Shown: positions 55,824-64,000 of the stretch, piece by piece
Layout: each line of letters begins with the position of its first letter
Numbering within the stretch: position 1 is the stretch's first letter
Assembly: GCF_900115655.1 (NCBI RefSeq)
Contig: NZ_FOXF01000004.1
Coordinates: forward strand, 62,001-126,000
Length of the DNA: 64,000 nt
Reading direction: 5' to 3'
Origin: Ruminobacter amylophilus
Lineage (GTDB): Bacteria > Pseudomonadota > Gammaproteobacteria > Enterobacterales > Succinivibrionaceae
Position numbers and translations under genes: made by a program
The notes under the pieces: model-generated
Told to the model about the DNA's origin: nothing
The model's database searches: none
The model's input: only the letters and a program-made list of their open reading frames with translations

Positions 55824-56510
55824 GTGAAAATAACCGTATTATTAAGCGGCGGGCTCGACAGTTCAACCTGCCTGGCACTGGCAGTCAGCCGGTATGGTTC
55901 CGACAACGTGTCGGCCTTATGCATACATTACGGACAGAAACATGACAGGGAAATAAACTCTGCCAAAGCTGTAGCTGATTACTATAAGGTAAACCTTACA
56001 ATCATGAATCTGGCGGAAGTATTTGCCGGATCCAACTGCTCGCTGATGAAGAATTCCTCCGAAGCGATTGAACACCGCAGCTATGCCGAACAGCTCAGGG
56101 ACATCGGCGGAGCCGGCATGGTAAGCACATACGTGCCTTTCCGCAACGGCATCATGCTTTCCGTGGCCGCCGGCATGGCACAGATACACGGCTCATCCGA
56201 GGTATGGTACGGAGCTCATCTCGATGACGCGGCCGGCAGGGCATACCCCGACTGTTCCGAAGAGTTCGTGAAGCATATGGGTAACGCCATTAACGAGGGA
56301 ACCGGCGGAGAAATAAAACTCTACGCCCCTTTCATCAACAGGAACAAGGCCGACATCGTGAAAATCGGTCTGGAGCTGAAGGTTCCATACGAACTGACCT
56401 GGAGCTGTTATGAAGGCGGAGAAAAGCCGTGCGGGACCTGCGGCACCTGCATTGACCGTCTCAATGCCTTCAGGCTGAATAATGCCGTTGACCCGCTGAT
56501 GGCCGAATAG
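55824..56510 (+). CDS. queC: 7-cyano-7-deazaguanine synthase QueC
   Basis: 228 residues (E. coli 231), GTG start with AGGA 10 bases upstream. ATP-dependent conversion of 7-carboxy-7-deazaguanine to preQ0. ATP pyrophosphatase loop SGGLDSSTCLA (8-18), GAHLDDAAGRAYPDC, and the C-terminal zinc site CYEGGEKPCGTCGTC (about 196-210). First gene of a queC-queD-queE cluster giving preQ0 for queuosine in tRNA; queF and the insertion enzymes are not in the window. Confidence 0.95.
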   Translation: MKITVLLSGGLDSSTCLALAVSRYGSDNVSALCIHYGQKHDREINSAKAVADYYKVNLTIMNLAEVFAGSNCSLMKNSSEAIEHRSYAEQLRDIGGAGMVSTYVPFRNGIMLSVAAGMAQIHGSSEVWYGAHLDDAAGRAYPDCSEEFVKHMGNAINEGTGGEIKLYAPFINRNKADIVKIGLELKVPYELTWSCYEGGEKPCGTCGTCIDRLNAFRLNNAVDPLMAE

Positions 56511-56601
56511 CCGCCTGCGGTTCAGAGAATAAACAAAGAATAAACACAGTGCAGCGGAAAACAGACCGGTAGCCGCTGCCATACCGGAGCCAGAACAAAT
56601 A

Positions 56602-56946
56602 ATGTATAAGGTAAAAAAGCGTATTGTCGTCAGCGCGGCCCACTTTCTGACACTTGATTACGAAAGCAAGTGTTCCTCTGTTCACGGACACAACTGGGTG
56701 ATTGACGTATATCTGAAAAGCAGAACCCTTGACCAGAACGGCATGGTCATGGATTTCTCCCATATCAAAAAAGTGGTAAAGGACGCCCTGGACCACAAGC
56801 TTATCAATGATGTCATCAGGGTAAACCCTACCGCTGAAAACATCGCCTACTGGATCTGTCAGCAGCTGCAGCCTTTCTGCTACAGGGTTGACGTTGAAGA
56901 AAGTCCTGACAATACCGCCTCATACGAAAAAGATGAACAGCAGTAA
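56602..56946 (+). CDS. queD: 6-carboxytetrahydropterin synthase QueD
   Basis: 114 residues (E. coli 121). Makes 6-carboxytetrahydropterin from dihydroneopterin triphosphate. Zinc-binding histidines in SAAHFL (His14) and VHGHNW (His 29 and 31), catalytic Cys in ESKCSSVHGH, LDHKLIND and PTAENIA, and the closing Glu in VEESPDNTASY. Ninety bases after queC, and its stop overlaps the start of queE. Confidence 0.94.
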   Translation: MYKVKKRIVVSAAHFLTLDYESKCSSVHGHNWVIDVYLKSRTLDQNGMVMDFSHIKKVVKDALDHKLINDVIRVNPTAENIAYWICQQLQPFCYRVDVEESPDNTASYEKDEQQ

Positions 56947-57628
56947 TTCAGCCGCCGTATTTCCGGTAAACGAAATCTTCGCTTCGGTAAACGGGGAAGG
57001 AACACTTTCCGGTGAGCTGGCCGTATTTGTCCGTCTGTGCGGCTGCAACCTCCGCTGCACCTACTGCGACACCTCGTACGCATGGGATTTTGACGACAGA
57101 AGGAATATGACCGCCGGGGAAATTCTGGAAAAGGTCAGATCCTTCGGCTCCATCCGCAACATTACTCTGACCGGCGGTGAACCTCTTTTTCGCAGAAACG
57201 CGGAAGAGCTTCTCGAAGTTCTTACCGCCGCAGGTTATCTGGTGAACATCGAAACCAACGGTTCTGTAAATCTCGGCCGTTATCTTGAGCTCCCCTGCGC
57301 TTCCAGACTCATTTTCTGCTGTGACTACAAACTGCCTTCAAGCGGTGAAGAGGAGAAAATGGACACTGACAATCCGGGACTTCTGCGCCCGAATGACGTA
57401 CTGAAGTTTGTCATCGGTTCAGAGGAGGATTTTAACCGCACTCTTGAGGTCATCACGAAATTCAGACCGCAGTGCTTCATCTATCTTTCCGCAGTGTTTG
57501 GCAGGGTTGAACCGAAGGAAATCGTTGCAAAGCTCCTTTCATGGACCGAAAAAACGGACACCTCAAAAATCAGGGTTCAGCTGCAGATGCACAAATACAT
57601 CTGGGATCCGAATCTCAGAGGCGTGTAA
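56933..57628 (+). CDS. queE: 7-carboxy-7-deazaguanine synthase QueE
   Basis: 231 residues from the ATG at 56933, which overlaps the queD stop by 14 bases (a longer frame to 56888 would lie in queD and lacks similarity). Radical SAM enzyme rearranging carboxytetrahydropterin to 7-carboxy-7-deazaguanine. The cluster motif is CNLRCTYC (C-x3-C-x2-C), preceded by INEIFASVNGEGTLSG-type sequence; the SAM-binding TLTGGEPLF follows. The end HKYIWDP matches the family's conserved C-terminus. Completes the queCDE operon; about 300 gene-free bases follow. Confidence 0.94.
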   Translation: MNSSNSAAVFPVNEIFASVNGEGTLSGELAVFVRLCGCNLRCTYCDTSYAWDFDDRRNMTAGEILEKVRSFGSIRNITLTGGEPLFRRNAEELLEVLTAAGYLVNIETNGSVNLGRYLELPCASRLIFCCDYKLPSSGEEEKMDTDNPGLLRPNDVLKFVIGSEEDFNRTLEVITKFRPQCFIYLSAVFGRVEPKEIVAKLLSWTEKTDTSKIRVQLQMHKYIWDPNLRGV

Positions 57629-57933
57629 TCACCTGCCGTTTCATTATGACTGAAGCAGCAGGAGACGGACCTTCTTATCCGCTGTTTCAGCCATCTGCAG
57701 ACAGAACAGGAAAACGCTGATATCTTCTCTTACCTGACGGCAAATACAATTCAGTTCTCGTTTTGAACTTTTTTTTAATTTCCGGAGAACTAAACCGTCA
57801 GTTTCTGTATCATAATAGTAAGTATATACATAATAATTAATGCGGTTTCGTACGCCTGCAGGATATAAGTCACTTTTCTTTTTTCCGTTAACTTCTTTTT
57901 ATCCAGAAACCTGACAGCAGGAAGGAGTTTTAA

Positions 57934-58620
57934 ATGAAAAATATCGCAAAATGTCTGGCCGTGGGTACTGTTCTGGCCTTTGGCTGCATGACGGCAACAA
58001 CCGGATGCACCAGTTCCGGACAGCATCTTTCCAAATACCGTGATCTTAATATCCGGATGAACTACTCCAACACCTTTCATCTGCAGCCTGCGTCCAGAAT
58101 TCCCGAAACGGTTTACGTAAACCTCAGGGATCTGTCAGGGTCCGGACTTGACAGCGTATTCTCCTCAAAGCTGATTCCGAGAATATCCTCTCAGCCGAAC
58201 ATGGCGATTACCTACTCCGCAGCCGATGCCGACATCATCATTTACGGAACCATCTCCTCGGCTGATTCGACAAGCAACGGTTCCACCGGCGGCGTGGTTG
58301 CCGGCACCGTCATCGGCGCGGCAACAGGCGGCGTGATTGCGGCCACCAACAACTATCATCCCGGACTCAGCATTCTGCCTATAATTCTTGGACTTGTAGG
58401 TGCCGGTGTGGGATATGCGATAGATGACAGCAATTCCATCGACACACTGATGTACAGTGCCGACATTGAAGTAAGACAGAAGAACGGTCTTCGGGACTAT
58501 GACACCTACCAGACCACCATTACCGTTTCCGGTCAGCAGCTGAACATGAACAAGATGCAGGCAACGAATCAGATGTTCGAGCATGTATCAGAGGGGCTGT
58601 CTCAGCTTATAAGTCATTAA
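57934..58620 (+). CDS. traT: TraT-like outer-membrane lipoprotein
   Basis: 228 residues with GGAAGGAG 7 bases before the start. A lipoprotein signal ends at TATTGC (a slightly atypical lipobox). The mature part has the TraT layout: a first strand LNIRMNYSNTFHLQPAS...VYVNLRDLS (compare MSETIWLEPAS...VFLQIKNTS in F-plasmid TraT), a glycine-rich hydrophobic centre (GGVVAGTVIGAATGGVIAA, about 128-146, and LGLVGAGVGYAIDD) and a tail with YQTTITVS. TraT blocks mating-pair formation (surface exclusion) and complement; it is normally plasmid-borne, though chromosomal copies are known. Single gene here, with no transfer genes nearby. Confidence 0.8.
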   Translation: MKNIAKCLAVGTVLAFGCMTATTGCTSSGQHLSKYRDLNIRMNYSNTFHLQPASRIPETVYVNLRDLSGSGLDSVFSSKLIPRISSQPNMAITYSAADADIIIYGTISSADSTSNGSTGGVVAGTVIGAATGGVIAATNNYHPGLSILPIILGLVGAGVGYAIDDSNSIDTLMYSADIEVRQKNGLRDYDTYQTTITVSGQQLNMNKMQATNQMFEHVSEGLSQLISH

Positions 58621-58693
58621 CACATGCGCCGTTCCGCCGTTATATTCTTCCTCTCTTTTCGGCCGGACGGCTCTTTTACACTCGGCATGAATC

Positions 58694-59707
58694 ATGGCAG
58701 GATGGAATCTAAAAAACGGCACGATTACGGATTACAGACCGACGGAGGATCATATCTGGTCTCTGTTTAATTACGTTTTTTCAGAATCATGCTCCAAAAG
58801 AAACACCTATAAGTTCGGACTTATCAAATCACTTCTGGACAATGCCTTCAACGGAAGTGAACGCAGCGAGGGAATTTTCTTTTCCTACCGGCAGCTTTTT
58901 GCCCGTTTTGCCGAAAACTACTGGAATCTGGTGGTTAAATATGATCTCAGACAGATGAAGCCTGACGGCAAATCAGTATACTCAAAAGTGGAAACCATTC
59001 TTAAGGAGGCCGTCGGCAGTGAATCACTGCTGAGCTTTCTTGAGTTCAGTTCTCTTGATGAAATCAGACTTGAATCAGTCATCAGGAAGGTAACCGATGA
59101 ATGCAAGAAATACGTCATCGGCGCCCTCTACAGTGATTTTGACGGCATTATCTACTCCTTTGACCTGAAGGATGCGGGTCTTGTCCTGAACCGTACGGTT
59201 TACGAGTTCATGCTTAAATACAAGACCGAACTGGAAAAACTGAACTATTACTCCTGGGCCAAATTTCTGGAACGCGTAAATCAGGACAGCATGGTGGTTC
59301 GCGTACTGGATAAACTGGAACTTGCCACTCCAAAGCGCAGCGACCTGTCATTCTACCGTGAAATACTCAGAAAGGAATTTGAGGAAAACACCTGCTTCTA
59401 CTGCGGCAGAAAACTTAAGGATACGGGGATTCACGTTGACCATTTCATCCCGTGGTCCTTTGTCAAAGACGATAAGCTCTGGAATTTCGTACTGGCCTGT
59501 CCGACCTGCAACGAAAGAAAGAACAACCGCCTGCCTGACAGGGATCTGCTGCTGAAAATCGAAGACAGAAACAGAATCATCATGCAGTCGGATGACATCA
59601 TTGTCAGGAATGATTTCGCATGCTATTCCGACGACCTGCTGGACAGAATGTGGCAGTACGCAAGACTCAGCGGTCTGAAGGAATATTCAGGAAATCTCAG
59701 ACTCTGA
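58694..59707 (+). CDS. HNH endonuclease-domain protein
   Basis: 337 residues. The N-terminal two-thirds (1-225) is helical with no motif I recognise. The C-terminal domain (about 230-290) is an HNH nuclease with its zinc knuckle: CFYCGRKL, then HVDHFIPWSF (catalytic His), NFVLACPTCNERKNNRL (Asn and second Cys pair). Such proteins are found as stand-alone defence nucleases, homing-type enzymes or repair proteins; the substrate cannot be assigned. No methyltransferase or other defence gene is adjacent. It starts 73 bases after the TraT-like gene with a weak ribosome site, so the two may share a transcript. It ends in a bidirectional terminator. Confidence 0.82.
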   Translation: MAGWNLKNGTITDYRPTEDHIWSLFNYVFSESCSKRNTYKFGLIKSLLDNAFNGSERSEGIFFSYRQLFARFAENYWNLVVKYDLRQMKPDGKSVYSKVETILKEAVGSESLLSFLEFSSLDEIRLESVIRKVTDECKKYVIGALYSDFDGIIYSFDLKDAGLVLNRTVYEFMLKYKTELEKLNYYSWAKFLERVNQDSMVVRVLDKLELATPKRSDLSFYREILRKEFEENTCFYCGRKLKDTGIHVDHFIPWSFVKDDKLWNFVLACPTCNERKNNRLPDRDLLLKIEDRNRIIMQSDDIIVRNDFACYSDDLLDRMWQYARLSGLKEYSGNLRL

Positions 59708-59728
59708 CTTTCACGGGAAAGCATCTCT

Positions 59729-59767
59729 TAAAACAGGAGGCTCCGCACCTGCGGAGCCTCTGTTTTA
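59729..59767. terminator. bidirectional terminator between the HNH and Sel1 genes
   Basis: A 16-17 bp stem (AAACAGGAGGCTCCGCA with its near-complement) with a 2-base loop and T runs on both strands. Confidence 0.85.
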
Positions 59768-59793
59768 TACCGTCATGGTGAAAAACCCGTCAG

Positions 59794-61380
59794 TTACTGC
59801 TTTTTGGTTTTAACCTTCGGACTTGAATCAAAGTAATCAAGAATCACGCTGGTCCGGTTGTACATGGAGGAATTTCTCATGCTCGGGAAATACTTTGCGG
59901 CATCCCTGAAATAAGTGTTGGCGTAGAACAGCTCCTCCTTCCTGTGACTGGCTATGAAACTCTCATAATAGAGCATGCCGAGATTGTAGCAGGCATCAGC
60001 ATACTGCAGGTCACAGCCTTTTTTCATGTAATCGGTGGCTTTTAAAACCTGAAGTCTGCCTGATGCGTCCCTGGTTTCGATATAGAATTCCCCCAGGAAG
60101 CTGCAGGCATCAGCAATTTTCTGTGAACACTGATGAGTAAGCTGCGCCAGCATTCTCGTTACGGACGGTTCCATGTTCTCGTCAATGACCATGTCTTCCT
60201 CAGGACCTAAAACCGCCCTGTTAAGATTGTTCTTTAAGGTAAAGAGAAGATAGCTCGGCGGAAGCCCGAGCTTTCTGCAGGCCGGCTCATCCCTGTATGA
60301 GCATCCTCTTCTTACGTAAATCAGAGCCTGACGGTAATCGTTCTTAACCCCCAGACCGTATTCATTCATGTAACCGAGATAAAAACAGGATGACGCCTCT
60401 CCCAGATCGCATCCGTCGTCAAAGAACTGATATGCACGGTTATAATCGATGTCTGAGTTCTTTCTGTTAAGATAAGAACTTCCGGCATAGAAACAGGAGT
60501 TGCCGTCCCCCAAGGAACAGCCCTTTTCAAAAGCGGCCATGGCGGCTTCCATGTTCTTTCCCGCGGAATTACCGGTGTAATAAAGAGCCCCCAGCTGACC
60601 GCAGGAGAACCCGCTGCCGGAGTCACAGCCCTTTCTGTAGTTTTCAAAAGCAAGTTTAGGGTCGCGCGCCAGAAATTCACCGTTGTAATGGAACAGTCCT
60701 TTAAGGTCGTACACGTCGGAAAAATCAGAATCTTCCGATTTTTTCAGATAATCATAGGCAAGCTGTCTGTCTCTTACCACACCGTATCCGGTGTAGTAAA
60801 TCATGGCAAGTCTTGAACAGGAAAGTTTATCTCCGAGATTACAGCCCTTCTCATAAACCTTTGCCACCTTTTCAGCTTCCTTTGCGTCAAAAACAAACGA
60901 CTCCATGGCAAGTCCGGTACTGCCGCAGCCCGCCGGAATCTTCAGATCGCAGGCCTGACCGTAGTAGAAGGCCGAACGTTTTCTGAGCCTCCTGTCAACC
61001 TCATCAAAAGGATGATCGCACAGATCCTCCTTAATCAGAAAGTTTGCCAGCTCTCCGAAGTAATGGATGTCTCCCAATCGGATGCATGCCTCGCTGTCCT
61101 TATGACTGCAGTCACGTTCAAGTGTCTTTATAATGAGATCGGCCTTGTCCGAATGCTTATCCAGAGAACCGTAAAGTACGGATCTGTCCAGCTCTTCGGT
61201 TATTTCGGAAAAGTCACTTAAATAACCTTCACGAAGCGTAATGCTCTTACAGTTGGATGCCTCGGCCGAACCGGTCATGAAAAACGCAGCGCACAGCATC
61301 ATGGCACTGCAGGAAAACAATCCGTAAAATCTTCTTTTTCTGCTACTAAAAACTGTCTGATAAAATCCGGTTGAATTCAT
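59794..61380 (-). CDS. secreted cysteine-paired Sel1 repeat protein (Hcp-like)
   Basis: 528 residues. A rather long basic head and signal peptide (about 1-42, FSCSAMMLCAAFFMTGSAEA). About ten Sel1 repeats with paired Cys (for example GCNLGDKLSCSRLAMIYYTGYG and GCSLGDGNSCFYAG, C-x7-C), less regular than in the protein at 53255-55381. The region 345-430 departs from the repeat pattern. Exported scaffold of unknown ligand. Second Hcp-like gene in 8 kb, not operonic with the first; followed (further right, same strand) by a DsbA-family oxidoreductase gene. Confidence 0.83.
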   Translation of the reverse strand: MNSTGFYQTVFSSRKRRFYGLFSCSAMMLCAAFFMTGSAEASNCKSITLREGYLSDFSEITEELDRSVLYGSLDKHSDKADLIIKTLERDCSHKDSEACIRLGDIHYFGELANFLIKEDLCDHPFDEVDRRLRKRSAFYYGQACDLKIPAGCGSTGLAMESFVFDAKEAEKVAKVYEKGCNLGDKLSCSRLAMIYYTGYGVVRDRQLAYDYLKKSEDSDFSDVYDLKGLFHYNGEFLARDPKLAFENYRKGCDSGSGFSCGQLGALYYTGNSAGKNMEAAMAAFEKGCSLGDGNSCFYAGSSYLNRKNSDIDYNRAYQFFDDGCDLGEASSCFYLGYMNEYGLGVKNDYRQALIYVRRGCSYRDEPACRKLGLPPSYLLFTLKNNLNRAVLGPEEDMVIDENMEPSVTRMLAQLTHQCSQKIADACSFLGEFYIETRDASGRLQVLKATDYMKKGCDLQYADACYNLGMLYYESFIASHRKEELFYANTYFRDAAKYFPSMRNSSMYNRTSVILDYFDSSPKVKTKKQ

Positions 61381-61662
61381 ATCTCAGCCACCTTTTAACC
61401 CGTTCTTGCAATGATTGAATCAACAAAAAAACAACAGTATCTACAGAACCGCTATCTTAATTATCTCAAACTGACCAAAAATGTTAATAACATTTAAAAA
61501 ATTATAAGATTAAACTCATATATTATTTTTATTAAATGTTAACTATTGTAAATCTCCGTGTAATGACCTGGAAGGACAAGCCGTGACCGCATTCTGAAAA
61601 ACACACCGTGAGAACGGAACACCGTGTTTATCTTTTACGCCTGAACCGATGATGCTTATGCC

Positions 61663-61714
61663 GAAAAAAAAAAAACAGCCCGCCGTCAGTTCTTACGGCT
61701 GACGGCGGGCTGTT
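61663..61714 (-). terminator. terminator of the DsbA-family gene
   Basis: 16-bp stem AACAGCCCGCCGTCAG/CTGACGGCGGGCTGTT with a 9-base loop, then twelve Ts on the minus strand. The rest of 61381-61745 is AT-rich and gene-free. Confidence 0.92.
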
Positions 61715-61745
61715 CTCACCTGTTACTTAATGAACCTGATTTCCA

Positions 61746-62456
61746 TCAGTTCTTTAACAGTCTCTTGATGTCATTCTTGCTTCTTGGAGCACCGCGGAGA
61801 ACCTCTCCGTCGATTACGAATGCAGGAGTACCGCTTACGTCAAGTTCACTGGCTGCATAACGGATATCGGCAAGAACCTCCTCAACATCCTTGCTTTCTG
61901 ACAGCTGCTTTACTTCCTTCCAGTTGAGATCAAGTGATTCAACCAGAGCCTGGAGTTCAACCTCGTTGCTCAGACGTGAATTTCTGGTCATCAGTTCATT
62001 GTTGTACTTAACGTACTTTGCCTTGTCCAGATTGTAGATGGCCACACCGATCCTGGCTGCGGTACTGGAAATTTCCGAAAGGATAGGAAATTCCATGTAG
62101 ATGTATCTGGTATCACTGTTTTCCTTCAGCAGATCAATGAACAGAGGCTTGGCCTTCTTGCAGTAGCCGCAGTTGTAGTCGAAGAATTCAATAACGGTAT
62201 GCTTGGCCTTGGCAGGACCTGACTGAGGGAACTGTTTGTTGCTGATAATTTCCGCAATCATCTTGTCCTGCTTCTGCTTCTGAATTTCCATCTGACGACG
62301 CTTTACGTTGTCTGAGGCTTCAATTAAAACATCTGGATTATTCACAATGTAATCATGAACGATTTTTTCAATATCACTCTTTGAGTATTCCGCAAAAGCC
62401 GGAGCTGATAAAACGGAAGCCAGAACCAAAGAAGTACACAAAGTGCGGAGTTTCAT
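61746..62456 (-). CDS. periplasmic DsbA-family thiol-disulfide oxidoreductase (ScsC/Com1-like)
   Basis: 236 residues. Signal peptide 1-22 (VLSAPAFA). A charged helical stalk (about 25-75, DIEKIVHDYIVNNPDVL..., KRRQMEIQKQKQDK) resembles the oligomerisation stem of ScsC/Com1 proteins. The thioredoxin-like domain has the active site CGYC (Cys96, Cys99) in FFDYNCGYCKKAKP and the cis-proline loop GTPAFVIDG near 208-216. CGYC with a stalk suggests a disulfide isomerase-like or shufflase role more than a simple DsbA oxidase. It may help fold the cysteine-paired Sel1 proteins encoded nearby (inference from proximity). Confidence 0.88.
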   Translation of the reverse strand: MKLRTLCTSLVLASVLSAPAFAEYSKSDIEKIVHDYIVNNPDVLIEASDNVKRRQMEIQKQKQDKMIAEIISNKQFPQSGPAKAKHTVIEFFDYNCGYCKKAKPLFIDLLKENSDTRYIYMEFPILSEISSTAARIGVAIYNLDKAKYVKYNNELMTRNSRLSNEVELQALVESLDLNWKEVKQLSESKDVEEVLADIRYAASELDVSGTPAFVIDGEVLRGAPRSKNDIKRLLKN

Positions 62457-62808
62457 AAAATAACCTTAAATGCAATGGTTGAACATTATTCAAGTCACGT
62501 TCCCGCCAGACGCTCATTCCGCCTGAAAAGGCCGTAACACGATGGTTGATTATAGCAAAAAATCGGGTATAAACACGTTTTCGCGATCTATTAATCACAA
62601 AAATTGAGATATATACACGGATCAGTACCTGAAGCCGGCTCGAAGTTTTTTCACGCCTGTTCACGGCGTATTCCGAAGGACTTCCGTTTCATCATGATAC
62701 TCTCTTTTCCTCCGGCGGCAAACAACTGAATATTCAGATGAAAAAAATGCCCTCAATATCGGTTTTTCTGATGTATACCGGCTTAATTTATTGTAAAATA
62801 TCACACAT
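62457..62808. other. intergenic region, no gene seen
   Basis: About 350 bases between the DsbA-family gene and the FMN riboswitch; must contain both promoters. A TTGTAAAAT stretch at about 62791-62799 may be part of the ribB promoter. Confidence 0.4.
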
Positions 62809-62920
62809 TCTCAGGGCGGGGTGAAAATCCCCACCGGCGGTGACAGCCCGCGAGCCTTTACAGGTAAGATTCAGGTGAAAATCCTGAGCCGACGGTTACA
62901 GTCCGGATAGAAGAGAGTAG
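62809..62920 (+). promoter_or_regulatory. FMN riboswitch (RFN element) of ribB
   Basis: Canonical RFN blocks in order: TCAGGGCGGGGTGAAAATCC, CCCACCGGCGGTGACAGCCC, GCGAGCC, a variable arm, then TCAGGTGAAAATCCTGAGCC, GACGGTTACAGTCCGGAT and AGAGAGTAG. It binds flavin mononucleotide and shuts off ribB expression when flavin is plentiful. It ends 68 bases before the start codon. Confidence 0.97.
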
Positions 62921-62988
62921 TTTTCTGCTTTGTTTTATTGCAAACAAATTAGCCCTGACCTACGTAAAAAATTATGGAGAGTCAGATT

Positions 62989-63639
62989 GTGAGTCAGTGT
63001 AACTTATTAGAGATTTTTGCAGACACACCGGAAGAGCGCGTAGAACTTGCATTGCAGGCCATGCGTGAAGGCAACGGTGTACTTGTTGTAGACGATGAAA
63101 ACAGGGAAAACGAAGGCGACATCATTTTTGCAGCCGAAAAAATGACTGAAGCCCAGATGGCCATGATGATTCGCTACTGCTCAGGTATCGTATGTCTGTG
63201 CATGCCTGAAGAAAAAATGAAGCAGCTTGAATTACCTCAGATGGTAAGCAACAATACCAGTTCATACGGTACCGCCTTCACCATCACCATTGAAGCCGCA
63301 AAGGGCGTTACCACCGGGGTAAGCGCACACGATCGTCTTACCACCATCAAGGCTGCCATCAATCCTGATGCCAAGCCTTCAGACCTCAGTCATCCCGGTC
63401 ACGTGTTCCCGTTGACCGCAAAGACAGGCGGCGTGCTGGTTCGTGACGGTCATACCGAAGCATCAGTGGATCTCGCAAGACTTGCCGGTCTCAATCCGAG
63501 CGGTGTTCTCTGCGAACTGACCAATGATGACGGCACCATGGCAAGACTTCCGCAGGTTGTGGCCTTCGGTCTTCAGCACAACATGACCGTTGTAAGCATT
63601 CTTGATATCGTAGCCTACAGAAAGGCTCACAACGTATAA
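62989..63639 (+). CDS. ribB: 3,4-dihydroxy-2-butanone 4-phosphate synthase
   Basis: 216 residues from GTG at 62989 (GGAG 9 bases upstream; E. coli RibB 217). The ATG at 62974 precedes that ribosome site and is not used in this reading. Converts ribulose-5-phosphate to the four-carbon unit of riboflavin. Motifs: [18 protein letters not shown] (acid loop), [44 protein letters not shown] and [14 protein letters not shown]. RibB-only (no fused RibA). Controlled by the FMN riboswitch directly upstream and ended by a perfect terminator. Confidence 0.96.
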   Translation: MSQCNLLEIFADTPEERVELALQAMREGNGVLVVDDENRENEGDIIFAAEKMTEAQMAMMIRYCSGIVCLCMPEEKMKQLELPQMVSNNTSSYGTAFTITIEAAKGVTTGVSAHDRLTTIKAAINPDAKPSDLSHPGHVFPLTAKTGGVLVRDGHTEASVDLARLAGLNPSGVLCELTNDDGTMARLPQVVAFGLQHNMTVVSILDIVAYRKAHNV

Positions 63640-63662
63640 GTCAGAACGTCCGGTTTATAACG

Positions 63663-63702
63663 GAGAAGGCTCTTGCCGTGAGGTAAGAGCCTTCTCTTTT
63701 TT
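63663..63702 (+). terminator. terminator of ribB
   Basis: Perfect 12-bp stem GAGAAGGCTCTT/AAGAGCCTTCTC with a 10-base loop and six Ts. Confidence 0.95.
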
Positions 63703-63715
63703 CAGGTTTTATGGC

Positions 63716-64000
63716 TCAATCATTAATTTTATGTGATCGCTGATTCCTGATGTACTTCTTCCTACTCGCTCCGTCGGTTGTATAAAGCTCCTGAAGCCTT
63801 TTCTTATCAATGTCTTTTACCACGTTTTCACCGAGACCGGTGATTTCTGCCACCTGTTTGTTGGTGTAGGTTCCTTTAGCCAATAGATCTCTGGTATATG
63901 TGTGCAAAGGTTCCGTAATCATGTGCCCCTGAGCTTTGAAGGGAATATTCTGACTTTTGGTAGCACCGCATGACGGACAGCGTAACTGATGGTGAGGAAA
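63716..64000 (-). pseudogene. ISL3-type transposase remnant, N-terminal part, cut by window edge
   Basis: The frame enters from the right edge and ends at 63716 after about 94 visible codons. It shows a zinc-finger stretch LRCPSCGATKSQNIPF and the helix-turn-helix region LLAKGTYTNKQVAEITGLGENVVKDIDKKRLQELY, as in ISL3-family transposases. In intact members the catalytic part begins right after this point with a GIDEF-type motif; here the frame instead ends after about 20 unrelated residues, just before the ribB terminator. Another frame reads GISDHIKL at that place, hinting at a frameshift. So it is a truncated, probably inactive copy. No inverted repeat can be checked. Confidence 0.55.

Noticed and set aside
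62974-62988. ATG start for ribB
   Set aside because: It lies just before the GGAG ribosome site that correctly spaces the GTG at 62989, and the GTG product aligns end to end with E. coli RibB.
1-64000. CRISPR arrays, tRNA or rRNA genes, integrase or prophage modules
   Set aside because: No regularly spaced repeats, no tRNA T-loop or cloverleaf pattern, and no phage structural genes were seen on either strand.

Overview
The window is a chromosomal segment of a Gram-negative gammaproteobacterium. The order and direction lrp-ftsK-lolA-rarA is the classic gammaproteobacterial arrangement, and SuhB, Pgm, TrmL, RibB, YigZ and the UPF0149 protein all match enterobacterial lengths and motifs. Several traits fit a fermentative gut or rumen anaerobe of the Succinivibrionaceae (Aeromonadales) type: a secreted alpha-amylase with starch-binding repeats, glycogen phosphorylase and debranching enzyme, a brockii-type secondary alcohol dehydrogenase, an oxygen-sensitive CO-dehydrogenase-like protein, a perfect FNR box, and AT-rich spacers between coding regions of about 50% GC. 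This placement is an inference from content, not from a phylogeny. No rRNA, tRNA or CRISPR array was seen.

Left part (1-20 kb): a cut-off DnaQ-like exonuclease, a family 2 glycosyltransferase, an SPFH/zinc-ribbon protein paired with a membrane zinc-ribbon protein (like Bacillus YdjI/YdjG), a membrane-anchored Sel1 protein and a TetR regulator. A 1.25-kb gene-free AT-rich stretch precedes the most unusual locus (9855-15532). That locus holds two small membrane proteins, a CooS-like Ni-Fe-S protein with a histidine-rich N-terminal extension and one C-cluster cysteine replaced by aspartate, and a complete NitT/TauT-type ABC importer. A secreted four-EF-hand protein, thioredoxin reductase, and an alcohol dehydrogenase paired with a CobW-type metallochaperone GTPase follow.

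Middle part (20-50 kb): trmL, a DedA protein, cysK, a dicarboxylate/amino-acid symporter, a 1158-residue MshQ-like surface protein, yigZ, then carbohydrate genes (glgP, pgm, alpha-amylase, glgX) interleaved with suhB and the rarA-lolA-ftsK-lrp block. The amylase releases maltodextrins outside the cell, while GlgX and GlgP debranch and phosphorolyse glycogen and Pgm converts glucose-1-phosphate to glucose-6-phosphate. glgP carries textbook FNR and CRP sites upstream.

Right part (50-64 kb): a secreted thermonuclease, topB, two cysteine-paired Sel1 (Hcp-like) secreted proteins, the queCDE cluster for 7-deazaguanine synthesis, a TraT-like lipoprotein, an orphan HNH endonuclease, a periplasmic DsbA-family oxidoreductase, ribB under an FMN riboswitch, and a decayed ISL3-type transposase running off the right edge. 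Intrinsic terminators delimit most transcription units.
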